Source: a virus. Taken from it: a stretch of DNA of 41,225 nt. The translations under genes were made by a program, and so were the position numbers. The stretch covers positions 1 to 41,225 of the IMG/VR virus record IMGVR_UViG_3300046512_000098; one strand, 5' to 3'. The notes under the pieces are model-generated. The model saw only the letters and a list, made by a program, of their open reading frames with translations. It ran no database searches and was not told the DNA's origin. Below, one piece after another: positions 7,149 to 13,746 of this stretch; the stretch's first letter is position 1, and each line of letters begins with the position of its first letter.

Positions 7149-7442
7149 ATGACAGTCTTCACGCCAGCAACATTAGCTACGCGCTGGGAGTGCTCCGAGC
7201 GCCACGTTCGAAACCTTATCTCGAGCGGCCAATTGCCTTGCTTCCGCCTTGGAGGCAAATTGCTCCGAATTAAACAAGAAGACGTGGAGAGGTTCGAATG
7301 CCAGACTGGCGACTTACAAGACTCAACGGAGAGTTCTGCGTCACATGGGACGACCCGGATGGAATCCGCCGGCGTTATCGACTTGGAACAACCGATGCGA
7401 AAGAGGCGTCCCGCCGCGCCACGTCTCGATATGCGGAACTGA
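7149..7442 (+). CDS. xis: Excisionase-like HTH DNA-binding protein
   Basis: Residues 1-50 are a winged HTH_17/MerR-like domain: TPATLATRWECSERHVRNLI then LPCFRLGGKLLRIKQEDVER. This is the usual fold of small phage excisionases and AlpA-type regulators that bend DNA at att sites. AGGAGGGG is just upstream. The last 48 codons overlap the start of the integrase gene in another frame by 145 nt. The C-terminal tail shows no recognisable domain and may simply be tolerated read-out of the integrase frame. The role in excision is inferred from position. Confidence 0.8.
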   Translation: MTVFTPATLATRWECSERHVRNLISSGQLPCFRLGGKLLRIKQEDVERFECQTGDLQDSTESSASHGTTRMESAGVIDLEQPMRKRRPAAPRLDMRN

Positions 7443-8281
7443 CCAGGCCGAAAGGTACGAAGGTTCGCGACCTGTGGGCGGCATACCGCCATGCCAAGGA
7501 AGGTCTGGCTGTTCTCGTCACAATGACGCACACATGGAAAGCCCTCGATCTCCGGTTTGGGAACCTCGAGGGCGAAGCCGTTTCAGTTGATGATTGCCGA
7601 GCTCACACGCTCGAGCGCCGATCAGCCGGCATCAAGGATGGAACCATCCATACCGAGCTCGGTCATCTGCGAATGGTTCTGAAGTGGGCAGAGAACAATA
7701 CGCTTATTGCTCGAGCTCCGTATATTGAGCGGCCGGCGAAACCGGACCCTAAGGAGTACCATATCACCCGCGTCGAGGCTGGGCGGCTGCTCGAGGCGGC
7801 AAACGTCCCTCATATCGCATTGGCGATCCGGCTGCTGTTGTCCACAGGAGCTCGTAGCACAGCCGCTCTCGAGCTCACCTGGGACCGCGTGGACTTGGAT
7901 AGGAAACTGATCAACCTCAAGAATCCGTTTGACCGAGCTCGCCGTAAAGGCAGGGCGACAGTTCCTGTGAATGACATGCTTTATGCGGCGCTGATCGAAG
8001 CAAAGGCCTCTGCGATGTCGCCGTTTGTGGTAGAATGGGCCGGGAAGAAAGTCGGATCCATCAAGAAGGGCCTGAAGGCCGCCGCGACGGGGGCAGGGCT
8101 GCCGGAAGTATCGCCGCATGTGCTCCGCCATTCGGCTGCCGTGTGGCTGGCAGAGGACGGACATTCGATGTCAGAGATTTCACAGTTTCTCGGCCACAGC
8201 AACACCAAGATCACCGAGCGCGTATATGCCCGGTATAGCCCAGAACATTTGCGCGATCTGGCGTCGTCTCTAGAGTTCTGA
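7298..8281 (+). CDS. int: Tyrosine-type integrase
   Basis: A 327-residue phage integrase. The N-terminal part (about 1-60) is a beta-rich arm-type binding domain, the core-binding helical domain spans about 60-145, and the catalytic domain follows. Catalytic residues are visible: R186 in TGARSTAALELTW, H274 and R277 in SPHVLRHSAAVW, H300 in FLGHSNT, and nucleophile Y310 in ERVYARY. A GGAGAGG precedes the ATG, which lies inside the excisionase gene. It recombines attP (just downstream) with a chromosomal tRNA site to integrate the prophage. Confidence 0.96.
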   Translation: MPDWRLTRLNGEFCVTWDDPDGIRRRYRLGTTDAKEASRRATSRYAELTRPKGTKVRDLWAAYRHAKEGLAVLVTMTHTWKALDLRFGNLEGEAVSVDDCRAHTLERRSAGIKDGTIHTELGHLRMVLKWAENNTLIARAPYIERPAKPDPKEYHITRVEAGRLLEAANVPHIALAIRLLLSTGARSTAALELTWDRVDLDRKLINLKNPFDRARRKGRATVPVNDMLYAALIEAKASAMSPFVVEWAGKKVGSIKKGLKAAATGAGLPEVSPHVLRHSAAVWLAEDGHSMSEISQFLGHSNTKITERVYARYSPEHLRDLASSLEF

Positions 8282-8406
8282 ATAAATAGTGCTCTTTGGC
8301 ACGCCGAACCGGGGAAGGAGAACACAGGGTGAATTCAATGCCGGAAATTACCAGATATTTAGCGCTCTTTTCCCGGCGTTGCAGGGCTTTCATACAGGGG
8401 AACAAT

Positions 8407-8452
8407 GTTGACATCGTAGGGGTCCACAGTTCGATCCTGTGCACGCCCACCA
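8407..8452 (+). other. attP core matching the 3' half of a tRNA gene
   Basis: The sequence folds as the 3' part of a tRNA: loop TTGACAT (anticodon GAC, T33, A37), stem strand CGTAG, variable GGGTC, a perfect T-arm (CACAG, TTCGATC, CTGTG), acceptor strand CACGCCC, discriminator A and encoded CCA (8450-8452). Upstream bases do not complete the anticodon stem, so only the tRNA 3' half is carried. This is the classic attP design in which integration restores the host tRNA. GAC points to tRNA-Val. Confidence 0.82.
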
Positions 8453-8480
8453 TCCTTTTCTTTTTGTTATCAATCGTTTG

Positions 8481-8502
8481 CGGCTCCTTACGGGGCCGTT
8501 TT
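8481..8502 (+). terminator. Rho-independent terminator after int/attP
   Basis: CGGCTCC (8481-8487) pairs with GGGGCCG (8492-8498), with one G-T pair, around a TTAC loop, followed by TTTT. It is placed to end the rightward operon. Confidence 0.65.
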
Positions 8503-8558
8503 GCGTATTTCCCTACCGGTTCGTTGAACCCGGCTCCCGCATATGCTAGAAACAAATC

Positions 8559-8592
8559 GGGCCTCAAAGGTGCTGGTAACACCTCGAGGCCC
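8559..8592 (+). other. Stem-loop upstream of the second HNH gene
   Basis: GGGCCTC (8559-8565) pairs with GAGGCCC (8586-8592) and AGGTG (8568-8572) with CACCT (8580-8584) around a 7-nt loop, with a small internal loop. There is no T-run, so it is not a typical terminator. It lies 27 nt before the HNH start and may shape that mRNA leader. Confidence 0.45.
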
Positions 8593-8619
8593 TAACCGAA
8601 GCGATCACGGAGCGATCGA

Positions 8620-9183
8620 ATGGCTGAACTTTCTTACGCACAAGTCAGTGCGCTTCTCAAGTACGATTCCGAAACTGGCAAACTCTATTGGCTCGAAAGG
8701 CCAGTTGAGCTGTTCAAAGGCGACAACATTGGAAACGCCGTAGCAGCTCGTCGATGGAACAAAATGTACGCCGGCCAAGAGGCATTCATATGCCTATCAA
8801 ACTCAGGGTATCGGAAGGGCAACATCTTCGGGCGCCCATACCTAGCTCACCGCATCGCGTGGCTGTTATGCATGGGGGATTGGCCGTCAGGGGTGATCGA
8901 CCATATAGACGGCAACAAGTTGAATAATACGCTGCGGAATCTGCGTGATGCCTCTTATTCGGAAAACGGTTGCAATGGCAAAATGCGGTCCGACAACACC
9001 AGCGGCGTAACTGGTGTCTACTGGAACAAGAAGGCGAGGAAGTGGCAGGCGCAAATGTCGCTGCACGGCCGGTGGAAGTCGTTGGGAGCTTTCGACAGCC
9101 TAGACGATGCGGCGGCAGCGCGACGGGAAGCCAACATCAAATACGGCTTCACGGAACGCCACGGGACTATGATAGCCCTTTGA
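8620..9183 (+). CDS. HNH homing endonuclease with AP2-like tail (second copy)
   Basis: A 187-residue paralogue of the gene at 2381-2929. The N-terminus (LLKYDSETGKLYWLERP) precedes the HNH core YLAHRIAWLLCMGDWPSGV, IDHIDGNKLNNTLRNLRDAS, and the AP2-like part SGVTGVYWNKKARKWQAQM...KSLGAFDSLDDAAAARREA. It lies beyond attP and the int terminator, so it is probably expressed separately. Its 3' end overlaps the DUF1515 gene on the other strand by 17 nt (convergent). It is probably a selfish insertion near the attachment site. Confidence 0.9.
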   Translation: MAELSYAQVSALLKYDSETGKLYWLERPVELFKGDNIGNAVAARRWNKMYAGQEAFICLSNSGYRKGNIFGRPYLAHRIAWLLCMGDWPSGVIDHIDGNKLNNTLRNLRDASYSENGCNGKMRSDNTSGVTGVYWNKKARKWQAQMSLHGRWKSLGAFDSLDDAAAARREANIKYGFTERHGTMIAL

Positions 9184-9577
9184 GCCATGCCAGCGCCGAG
9201 ATAATCGCCGCCTTCCCGTAAACCGCGATTATCGTGCCGATGGTCAGCCCCGATAGGGCTATAAGGCCGCTGATGCCACTGCCAAGCGTCTTGAGCTTTT
9301 TCCATTCATCCAGCGCCGGCTGGACAGATGCATGGTTCCTGTCTACGGTTTCCTTGAGCGCCTTTATCTCCTCGCGGATCTGAGCGTCTACCCCGCCGCT
9401 GATGGCTACCGTGGTATCGAGATGGCCGATCTGCTTGGCCTGACTATCGAGCCTTGAATGGATGACTGCCCTGCTCTCATGGGCGCTTTTTTTCTCTTCC
9501 TGAAAGTCTTCGCGGATTCTCTTTACGCCCTCTTCGACGCGTCCGAGCATACGAAGTATGTCTTCATTCGTTGTCAA
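9167..9577 (-). CDS. DUF1515-like membrane protein, 136 aa
   Basis: The start appears to be TTG at 9577; an internal ATG gives MLGRVEEGVKRIREDF. The N-terminal two-thirds is a charged coiled coil (EEIKALKETVDRNHAS) and the C-terminus carries a membrane helix (SGLIALSGLTIGTIIAVYG). This architecture and the LGRVEEGVKR segment match the DUF1515 family of rhizobial phages. As the last gene of the late block after lysozyme and spanins, with one or two C-terminal hydrophobic segments, a holin or lysis-timing role is possible but unproven. Confidence 0.75.
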   Translation of the reverse strand: MTTNEDILRMLGRVEEGVKRIREDFQEEKKSAHESRAVIHSRLDSQAKQIGHLDTTVAISGGVDAQIREEIKALKETVDRNHASVQPALDEWKKLKTLGSGISGLIALSGLTIGTIIAVYGKAAIISALAWLKGLS

Positions 9578-9719
9578 TCTGCGCGCCCTGCCCTGTCATG
9601 TCTTCAGTAAATAGAAACCATGGAAGGGTACGATGTGCCCCAGCCATCTCGATTTCCTGTGAATCGCGGTGTGTTAGGCTCGGCGCTCTGGTGGAACAGC
9701 GCGTCGGGCCGCTTGTCGA

Positions 9720-11435
9720 TTAGGAGCCGAAACCCCATAATGCCACCGGGTCAACGTCTTCCATTACCTTTATTTTGGAAAACTGAAACGCAGAGGGAGC
9801 CGATGTGCGATCCCCCGTTAAGCGGATCTCTATGCCTACTCGGTCGGCCGTACCCCATGCGGAGTCCCATCGGAACGGCTCGGAAATAACCTTGTATGTG
9901 CCCGCTCGTCCTGTACTGAAGACGAAAGTGTCGGAGGAAAGGCGATAGCCGCTGAAGCCACTTGAACGATTTGTTGTGCTCTGCCTCGTCATATAGCGCA
10001 TCTCGACAAAAGCCGGAGTACCGTCGAAAGTCTGGATCTCGCACATTGCGCGATACCATTTCGTCTGATCGAGCGTGAAGGGGATGGAAATAGACTGCGC
10101 CAAGAGTTCAAAGTAGGCTCCGATATCCACCTGAAGAGGGGTGTAATCGATGCGCTGGGCGTTATAGCCTCCACCGATATTCACGATAGACGCAACGGCA
10201 CGGACATTGCGCAAGACGCTGATCGCGACACCGGTAGCAACAGACCCGGTTCCGGTTCGGTTTGCATCCGTATTCGCCCATGTCCCGGCAGTGCCACCAT
10301 TAAGCTGCGATATGCCGGTCGGAGCAAGGTTATTATTGGCCGGGTTGAGGTCGATGAAGGTTCCGACAGAAAAGAGGCTTTGGATTACCGGGAGTACGAC
10401 ATCTTCGCCGATAGCGCGGGCGCCTTTAGGGCTCTGGTGAATCTTGTCACTCAAATACATGGTCAGATCAGGAACGCCCCCCGGCGCAAGCACCGTGTCG
10501 AGGTCGAGAACTGCCACGACTCCGCTTCGGGTGGATTGTGTTGCGATCCATGCGTTGAACGCGGTACGCTTGGCGTAGCGGGGGTCACCTGCGGGCCAGT
10601 CGCCGCGATATGGCACCTTGATCACAATGGCGAGTTTCCCGGCCTTGCGGATCTTCGACAGGCCTTCGTCGAATTTCGTGATCAGATATGTCAGGGAGCT
10701 TTGCCCGTCATCGCCCGACGATATGGAGTTCGAGCCACCTTCGAAGATCATGGCCTTGAAATCGCCAAGCAGGAAGGCGTCGAGGCGGGGGACGATCCCA
10801 CCCAGAAAGCCTGCGCCTGAAAAGGCAAGATGGTCGGCCGATTTCGCGTTGTTGAAGCCCGAGGTGTTCAGCCCCAGCGGTGATGTCGTATCGAACCACT
10901 GATCAGCACGGAAGCGCGGGTCGAGACGCTTCGCCCATTCGATGAAACCGATACCGATGTTGAAGCCGGCGCGGCCGGATGCCGTGTCGGGAATGTTGGC
11001 ACTGAAATCGAGGTTGTTGTAGGCGACGTAGCTATCACCAATGGCACCGAGAAGGTCGCCGGCAGCAAGCGGAGTGCTCGGCAGGGCGACGAATGCGCCA
11101 ACCGGGCCGATGGCGATGCTAGTCGTCTGAACAGACACAGAGCCGACCGTGGCCGTCTCGATCACTCGCAGATACTTCCCCGTCGGTGTCCCGATGGTGA
11201 ATGTCGCCCCGCTGAATGCGCTCCCGGTATTCGTCCACCCGGTCGATCCATCATCGGAAACCTGCATCTGCCGGCTGATGCTATCGGGCACGAAATTATA
11301 GATGGCGGCTTGGACTGTGAGATCCAGCGTATTCATCGGCGTCCCAGTGAGGAAAACATCCGACAGAGAGGCCGGGGCCGCGCCCCCATTCCCACCAATC
11401 GTGATGCCGAGCCCGATGCCAAGGCCTATTGTCAT
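9720..11435 (-). CDS. Tail spike/fibre with SGNH (GDSL) hydrolase domain, 571 aa
   Basis: The N-terminus is Gly-rich and then beta-rich (residues 1-120), fitting virion attachment. Residues about 125-350 form an SGNH hydrolase: block I GAIGDSYVAYNN with Ser135, Asn236 in FEGGSNSIS, and block V D330-x-x-H333 in YLSDKIHQSPKGARAIG. The C-terminal 200 residues look like a beta-sandwich carbohydrate-binding region. It likely de-acylates capsule, exopolysaccharide or O-antigen during adsorption. It follows the spanins at the 3' end of the tail block. Confidence 0.85.
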   Translation of the reverse strand: MTIGLGIGLGITIGGNGGAAPASLSDVFLTGTPMNTLDLTVQAAIYNFVPDSISRQMQVSDDGSTGWTNTGSAFSGATFTIGTPTGKYLRVIETATVGSVSVQTTSIAIGPVGAFVALPSTPLAAGDLLGAIGDSYVAYNNLDFSANIPDTASGRAGFNIGIGFIEWAKRLDPRFRADQWFDTTSPLGLNTSGFNNAKSADHLAFSGAGFLGGIVPRLDAFLLGDFKAMIFEGGSNSISSGDDGQSSLTYLITKFDEGLSKIRKAGKLAIVIKVPYRGDWPAGDPRYAKRTAFNAWIATQSTRSGVVAVLDLDTVLAPGGVPDLTMYLSDKIHQSPKGARAIGEDVVLPVIQSLFSVGTFIDLNPANNNLAPTGISQLNGGTAGTWANTDANRTGTGSVATGVAISVLRNVRAVASIVNIGGGYNAQRIDYTPLQVDIGAYFELLAQSISIPFTLDQTKWYRAMCEIQTFDGTPAFVEMRYMTRQSTTNRSSGFSGYRLSSDTFVFSTGRAGTYKVISEPFRWDSAWGTADRVGIEIRLTGDRTSAPSAFQFSKIKVMEDVDPVALWGFGS

Positions 11436-11447
11436 GAGGCGCGTTCC

Positions 11448-11654
11448 TTACTTCCAGCAGCCCTGAGAGGCGCCAAATCTGTTGTGAGATGCGACCTGAT
11501 TGGCGAATGGCCGGTCGCGCTGAATAATCAGGACGGAAGTCTCAAGGCTTGGATGAAGCTTCTCGAATCCTGCGCATGCAATCGGCTTTGTCGCTGTCTG
11601 GCAGGCCGAAATCGTTGCACAGAGCGGCAGCATCAAGAGAAGAGACTTCACCAT
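11448..11654 (-). CDS. Rz1: Outer-membrane spanin (Rz1-like lipoprotein)
   Basis: Starts at ATG 11654 with AAAGGAAAG just upstream, inside the Rz-like gene in another frame. The 68-residue product has a signal peptide (MVKSLLLMLPLCATISAC) with lipobox ISAC, so the mature protein would be lipidated and anchored in the outer membrane. The overlapping arrangement with the gene at 11542-11832 is the standard Rz/Rz1 design for fusing the inner and outer membranes at lysis. Confidence 0.8.
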   Translation of the reverse strand: MVKSLLLMLPLCATISACQTATKPIACAGFEKLHPSLETSVLIIQRDRPFANQVASHNRFGASQGCWK

Positions 11655-11832
11655 TGATCTTTCCTTTTTCGGCAAAGCGTTTGACAGCGGACTCCAGCGC
11701 AGCAGTTGCGGCGATCTGCTTGCCTTCGGACTGGCCGAGCCAACGCACCGGATAGAAGGCGACTGCCGCGCCAAGGAGCAGCACGGCCGGGAGCTTGATG
11801 ATGTCGGGAACGAGATTCAGCAGCGCTAGCAT
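11542..11832 (-). CDS. Rz: Inner-membrane spanin (Rz-like), 96 aa
   Basis: N-terminal membrane helix (IIKLPAVLLLGAAVAFYPV), then a short periplasmic helical region (AATAALESAVKRFAEKGKIN) and a C-terminal Cys-containing tail. It directly follows the lysozyme gene (stop/start sharing base 11832) and contains the start of the Rz1-like gene. Short for Rz but typical of small rhizobial-phage versions. Acts with Rz1 to disrupt the outer membrane. Confidence 0.75.
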   Translation of the reverse strand: MLALLNLVPDIIKLPAVLLLGAAVAFYPVRWLGQSEGKQIAATAALESAVKRFAEKGKINGEVSSLDAAALCNDFGLPDSDKADCMRRIREASSKP

Positions 11833-12521
11833 CAGTTCTTCACCCGATCCCAGACATACAGACCGCCACCAACCAGGCAGGCGATGACGAGGATGGCGGC
11901 GAAGGCATAAGCAAGCGGGCCGTCATGCGGGACGAACTGCAGGCCGCCGCCAGAGATGATAGCCGTGGCTGTGCTGGCAACCTTACCGTTGATGAGCGGG
12001 GCGCGCTGCTTGTCGGCAACGGAACCGGAGGACTGGACGAACGAGCCTTCAGCCCACAGACCGGCCTCAGCGGCGCGACGGTTCACCAGCCCCTGCATCG
12101 TCTTGCCCTTGGATTTCGTCCACTTGGCAAGTTCTGCCGGGACAGCGGCGAAGTTGCCGGCGTTCAGCTTCTTCACGAGCGTGGAGGACTTGAAGTTTGC
12201 CGCACCGACGTTGAAGGCAAAACTGACGAGCGCTGCGAACTGGTTGTCGTTGAGCGGAACCGTGACACTTCCCTCTACGACCTTTTCGAAGGACGCGAGG
12301 TCGAGATAGAGAAGGCTGGTGGACTGCTCGGGCGTGATCGTCATGCCAGGCCGAACGTCAGGGCCTGTGTGCCCTACCCCGATCGTGAGCGTGCCCTTCA
12401 CCTTGTCGCCGGCCTTGATGCGACGGCGATTGGACGGCGGGTCGAAGTCGTCATAAGCGAAGAGGATTTCCCCTTCCCACTGCTTAAGCTTAGAGATGCC
12501 ATAGACGCTGATCTTGCGCAT
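11832..12521 (-). CDS. Endolysin: GH24 (T4-type) lysozyme with C-terminal membrane helix
   Basis: Residues 1-160 carry the GH24 pattern: catalytic Glu16 in KQWEGEILFAYDD, Asp24/25, and Thr46 in LTIGVGHT, then ITPEQSTSLLYLDLASFE and FAALVSFAFNVGAANF. The loop between Asp and Thr is longer than in T4 lysozyme (basic, NRRRIKAGDK). Residues about 200-222 form a membrane helix (YAFAAILVIACLVGGGLYVW), which is unusual and suggests membrane tethering before release. Cleaves peptidoglycan at lysis. Confidence 0.92.
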   Translation of the reverse strand: MRKISVYGISKLKQWEGEILFAYDDFDPPSNRRRIKAGDKVKGTLTIGVGHTGPDVRPGMTITPEQSTSLLYLDLASFEKVVEGSVTVPLNDNQFAALVSFAFNVGAANFKSSTLVKKLNAGNFAAVPAELAKWTKSKGKTMQGLVNRRAAEAGLWAEGSFVQSSGSVADKQRAPLINGKVASTATAIISGGGLQFVPHDGPLAYAFAAILVIACLVGGGLYVWDRVKN

Positions 12522-12607
12522 GGTTTGTAGTCTCCGGATTGTGAGAGAGTGTCAGGCCCGCTTTCGCGACGGGCGGGAATAGTGTAGAAAGCCCTCAGGA
12601 GGCTTCC

Positions 12608-12781
12608 ATGCTAAAACTGTTCTGGCTACCGACGACGATATTGCTGGCCTATCGCGAGCGGTTTTGCCGTGAATGGCAGGCGGACAGCCCGCAGGAGATG
12701 CGCAGGTGGCGTAACGGGGCTTGGGAAACGCGGCCTACGACGGCAGACGAAGAAGCGGAATACCGGTCGATATCGGGCTAG
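12608..12781 (+). CDS. Plus-strand small protein within the late block, 57 aa
   Basis: A strong AGGAGG (12597-12602) lies 5 nt before ATG 12608. The product starts MLKLFWLPTTILLAYRERF and ends with an acidic tail; the N-terminus could be a short membrane-associated helix. It runs against the surrounding late genes and sits alone between the lysozyme and the kelch-like gene. Its TAG shares the palindrome CTAG (12778-12781) with the TAG of the opposing gene. Candidate moron (lysogeny-expressed) gene. No clear promoter is visible. Confidence 0.55.
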   Translation: MLKLFWLPTTILLAYRERFCREWQADSPQEMRRWRNGAWETRPTTADEEAEYRSISG

Positions 12782-13743
12782 ATATCCGGCGCCAGTTCCC
12801 AGACATCCTTTTGAACGCTCGTGCCGTTGTTGGTGTTGCCGCAGACCATCAGCAGCCTGCCGTTACGGCTGAACAGCGTAGGAGCATGGCGGCCGGGATA
12901 CAGCGTCGAGACTTCGACCCTCTCCCATGTCTCGCCATCTGGCGAACGCCACGTGTCGTTGCGGTTGGCGCCAGTGAAGTTGTCGTAACCACCTGTGACG
13001 TACAGCATGCCGGCGTGGATGCCGACACCCGGCCACATGCGCTGAACCCAAGGCGGGGCAGGATGCTTGACCCAAGACGTGGGACATTCCGGATCATCTG
13101 TAGACCATACGTCGTTCAGGCTCGTCATGTTCGTATAGCCCCCGCCGTTCTCAGGGGGGATATTCGCACCAGGCTTCGCACCGCATAGGATGAAGATGCG
13201 GTCGTTGAACTTGATGCGGACATGACCAGCAACGGAAATGTTCGGGTTGGCGACTGTCGTGAAGACGCCCGTCGTCATATCGAAGGTATCGACAGCAGCA
13301 GTCCTGATGATGTGGAGCTTGTTGCCCATCTGGAACATGGGAGCCTCCGCTTCGAAAGGCGGATTGCAAGAGGACGTTACGGCCTCGAATGTCGTGCCGT
13401 TCGTTGTCCGCTTCATCTGGCCATCGTAGATGTAGATCCAGTCGCCGACGGGACAGAGCGCGGCATAAGGGCCATATGGGGTTGCTGGGTTGATCATCCC
13501 CCAGTCAAAGCCGTCATTCGATGCTACCAGATCCCGAACGGTGTTATTCCCGACAAGGAATCCATTGCTGATCCAGATCCGCCCGCGGAACTCGAAGCCA
13601 TAGCCGCAATCACGCGCGACAAGGCCCGTGTCTGCTGATCTCAAAACCCATCTGTATTTCTTGCACGGGTCAAACTGAGCCCCTTTTGCCATAAGCGGCC
13701 AGAAAGAAGCCGCTGCACCCGCGATGAAACTCCTACGTTCCAT
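12778..13743 (-). CDS. Kelch-like beta-propeller tail protein with signal-like N-terminus, 321 aa
   Basis: The N-terminus MERRSFIAGAAASFWPLMAKG resembles a twin-arginine or Sec signal, odd for a virion protein. The rest is repeated beta-blades: GRIWISNGFLVGNN, DWIYIYDGQMKRTTNG, GNKLHIIRTAAVDTFD, GMLYVTGGYDNFTGANRNDT and DTWRSPDGETWERV, as in kelch/galactose-oxidase propellers. It lies among tail fibre genes, so a receptor- or glycan-binding tail part is likely. Alternatively it could be a secreted protein that alters the host surface. Confidence 0.75.
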   Translation of the reverse strand: MERRSFIAGAAASFWPLMAKGAQFDPCKKYRWVLRSADTGLVARDCGYGFEFRGRIWISNGFLVGNNTVRDLVASNDGFDWGMINPATPYGPYAALCPVGDWIYIYDGQMKRTTNGTTFEAVTSSCNPPFEAEAPMFQMGNKLHIIRTAAVDTFDMTTGVFTTVANPNISVAGHVRIKFNDRIFILCGAKPGANIPPENGGGYTNMTSLNDVWSTDDPECPTSWVKHPAPPWVQRMWPGVGIHAGMLYVTGGYDNFTGANRNDTWRSPDGETWERVEVSTLYPGRHAPTLFSRNGRLLMVCGNTNNGTSVQKDVWELAPDI

Positions 13744-13746
13744 AAT

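Noticed and set aside
8407-8452. A complete tRNA gene
   Set aside because: Only the 3' half is present; the 5' acceptor strand, D-arm and 5' anticodon strand are missing, so it is an attachment core and not a tRNA gene.
9620-9889. Plus-strand frame of 89 codons between DUF1515 and the spike gene
   Set aside because: No ribosome binding site, low-complexity protein, and most of it is antisense to the spike gene. The gap 9578-9719 appears empty.
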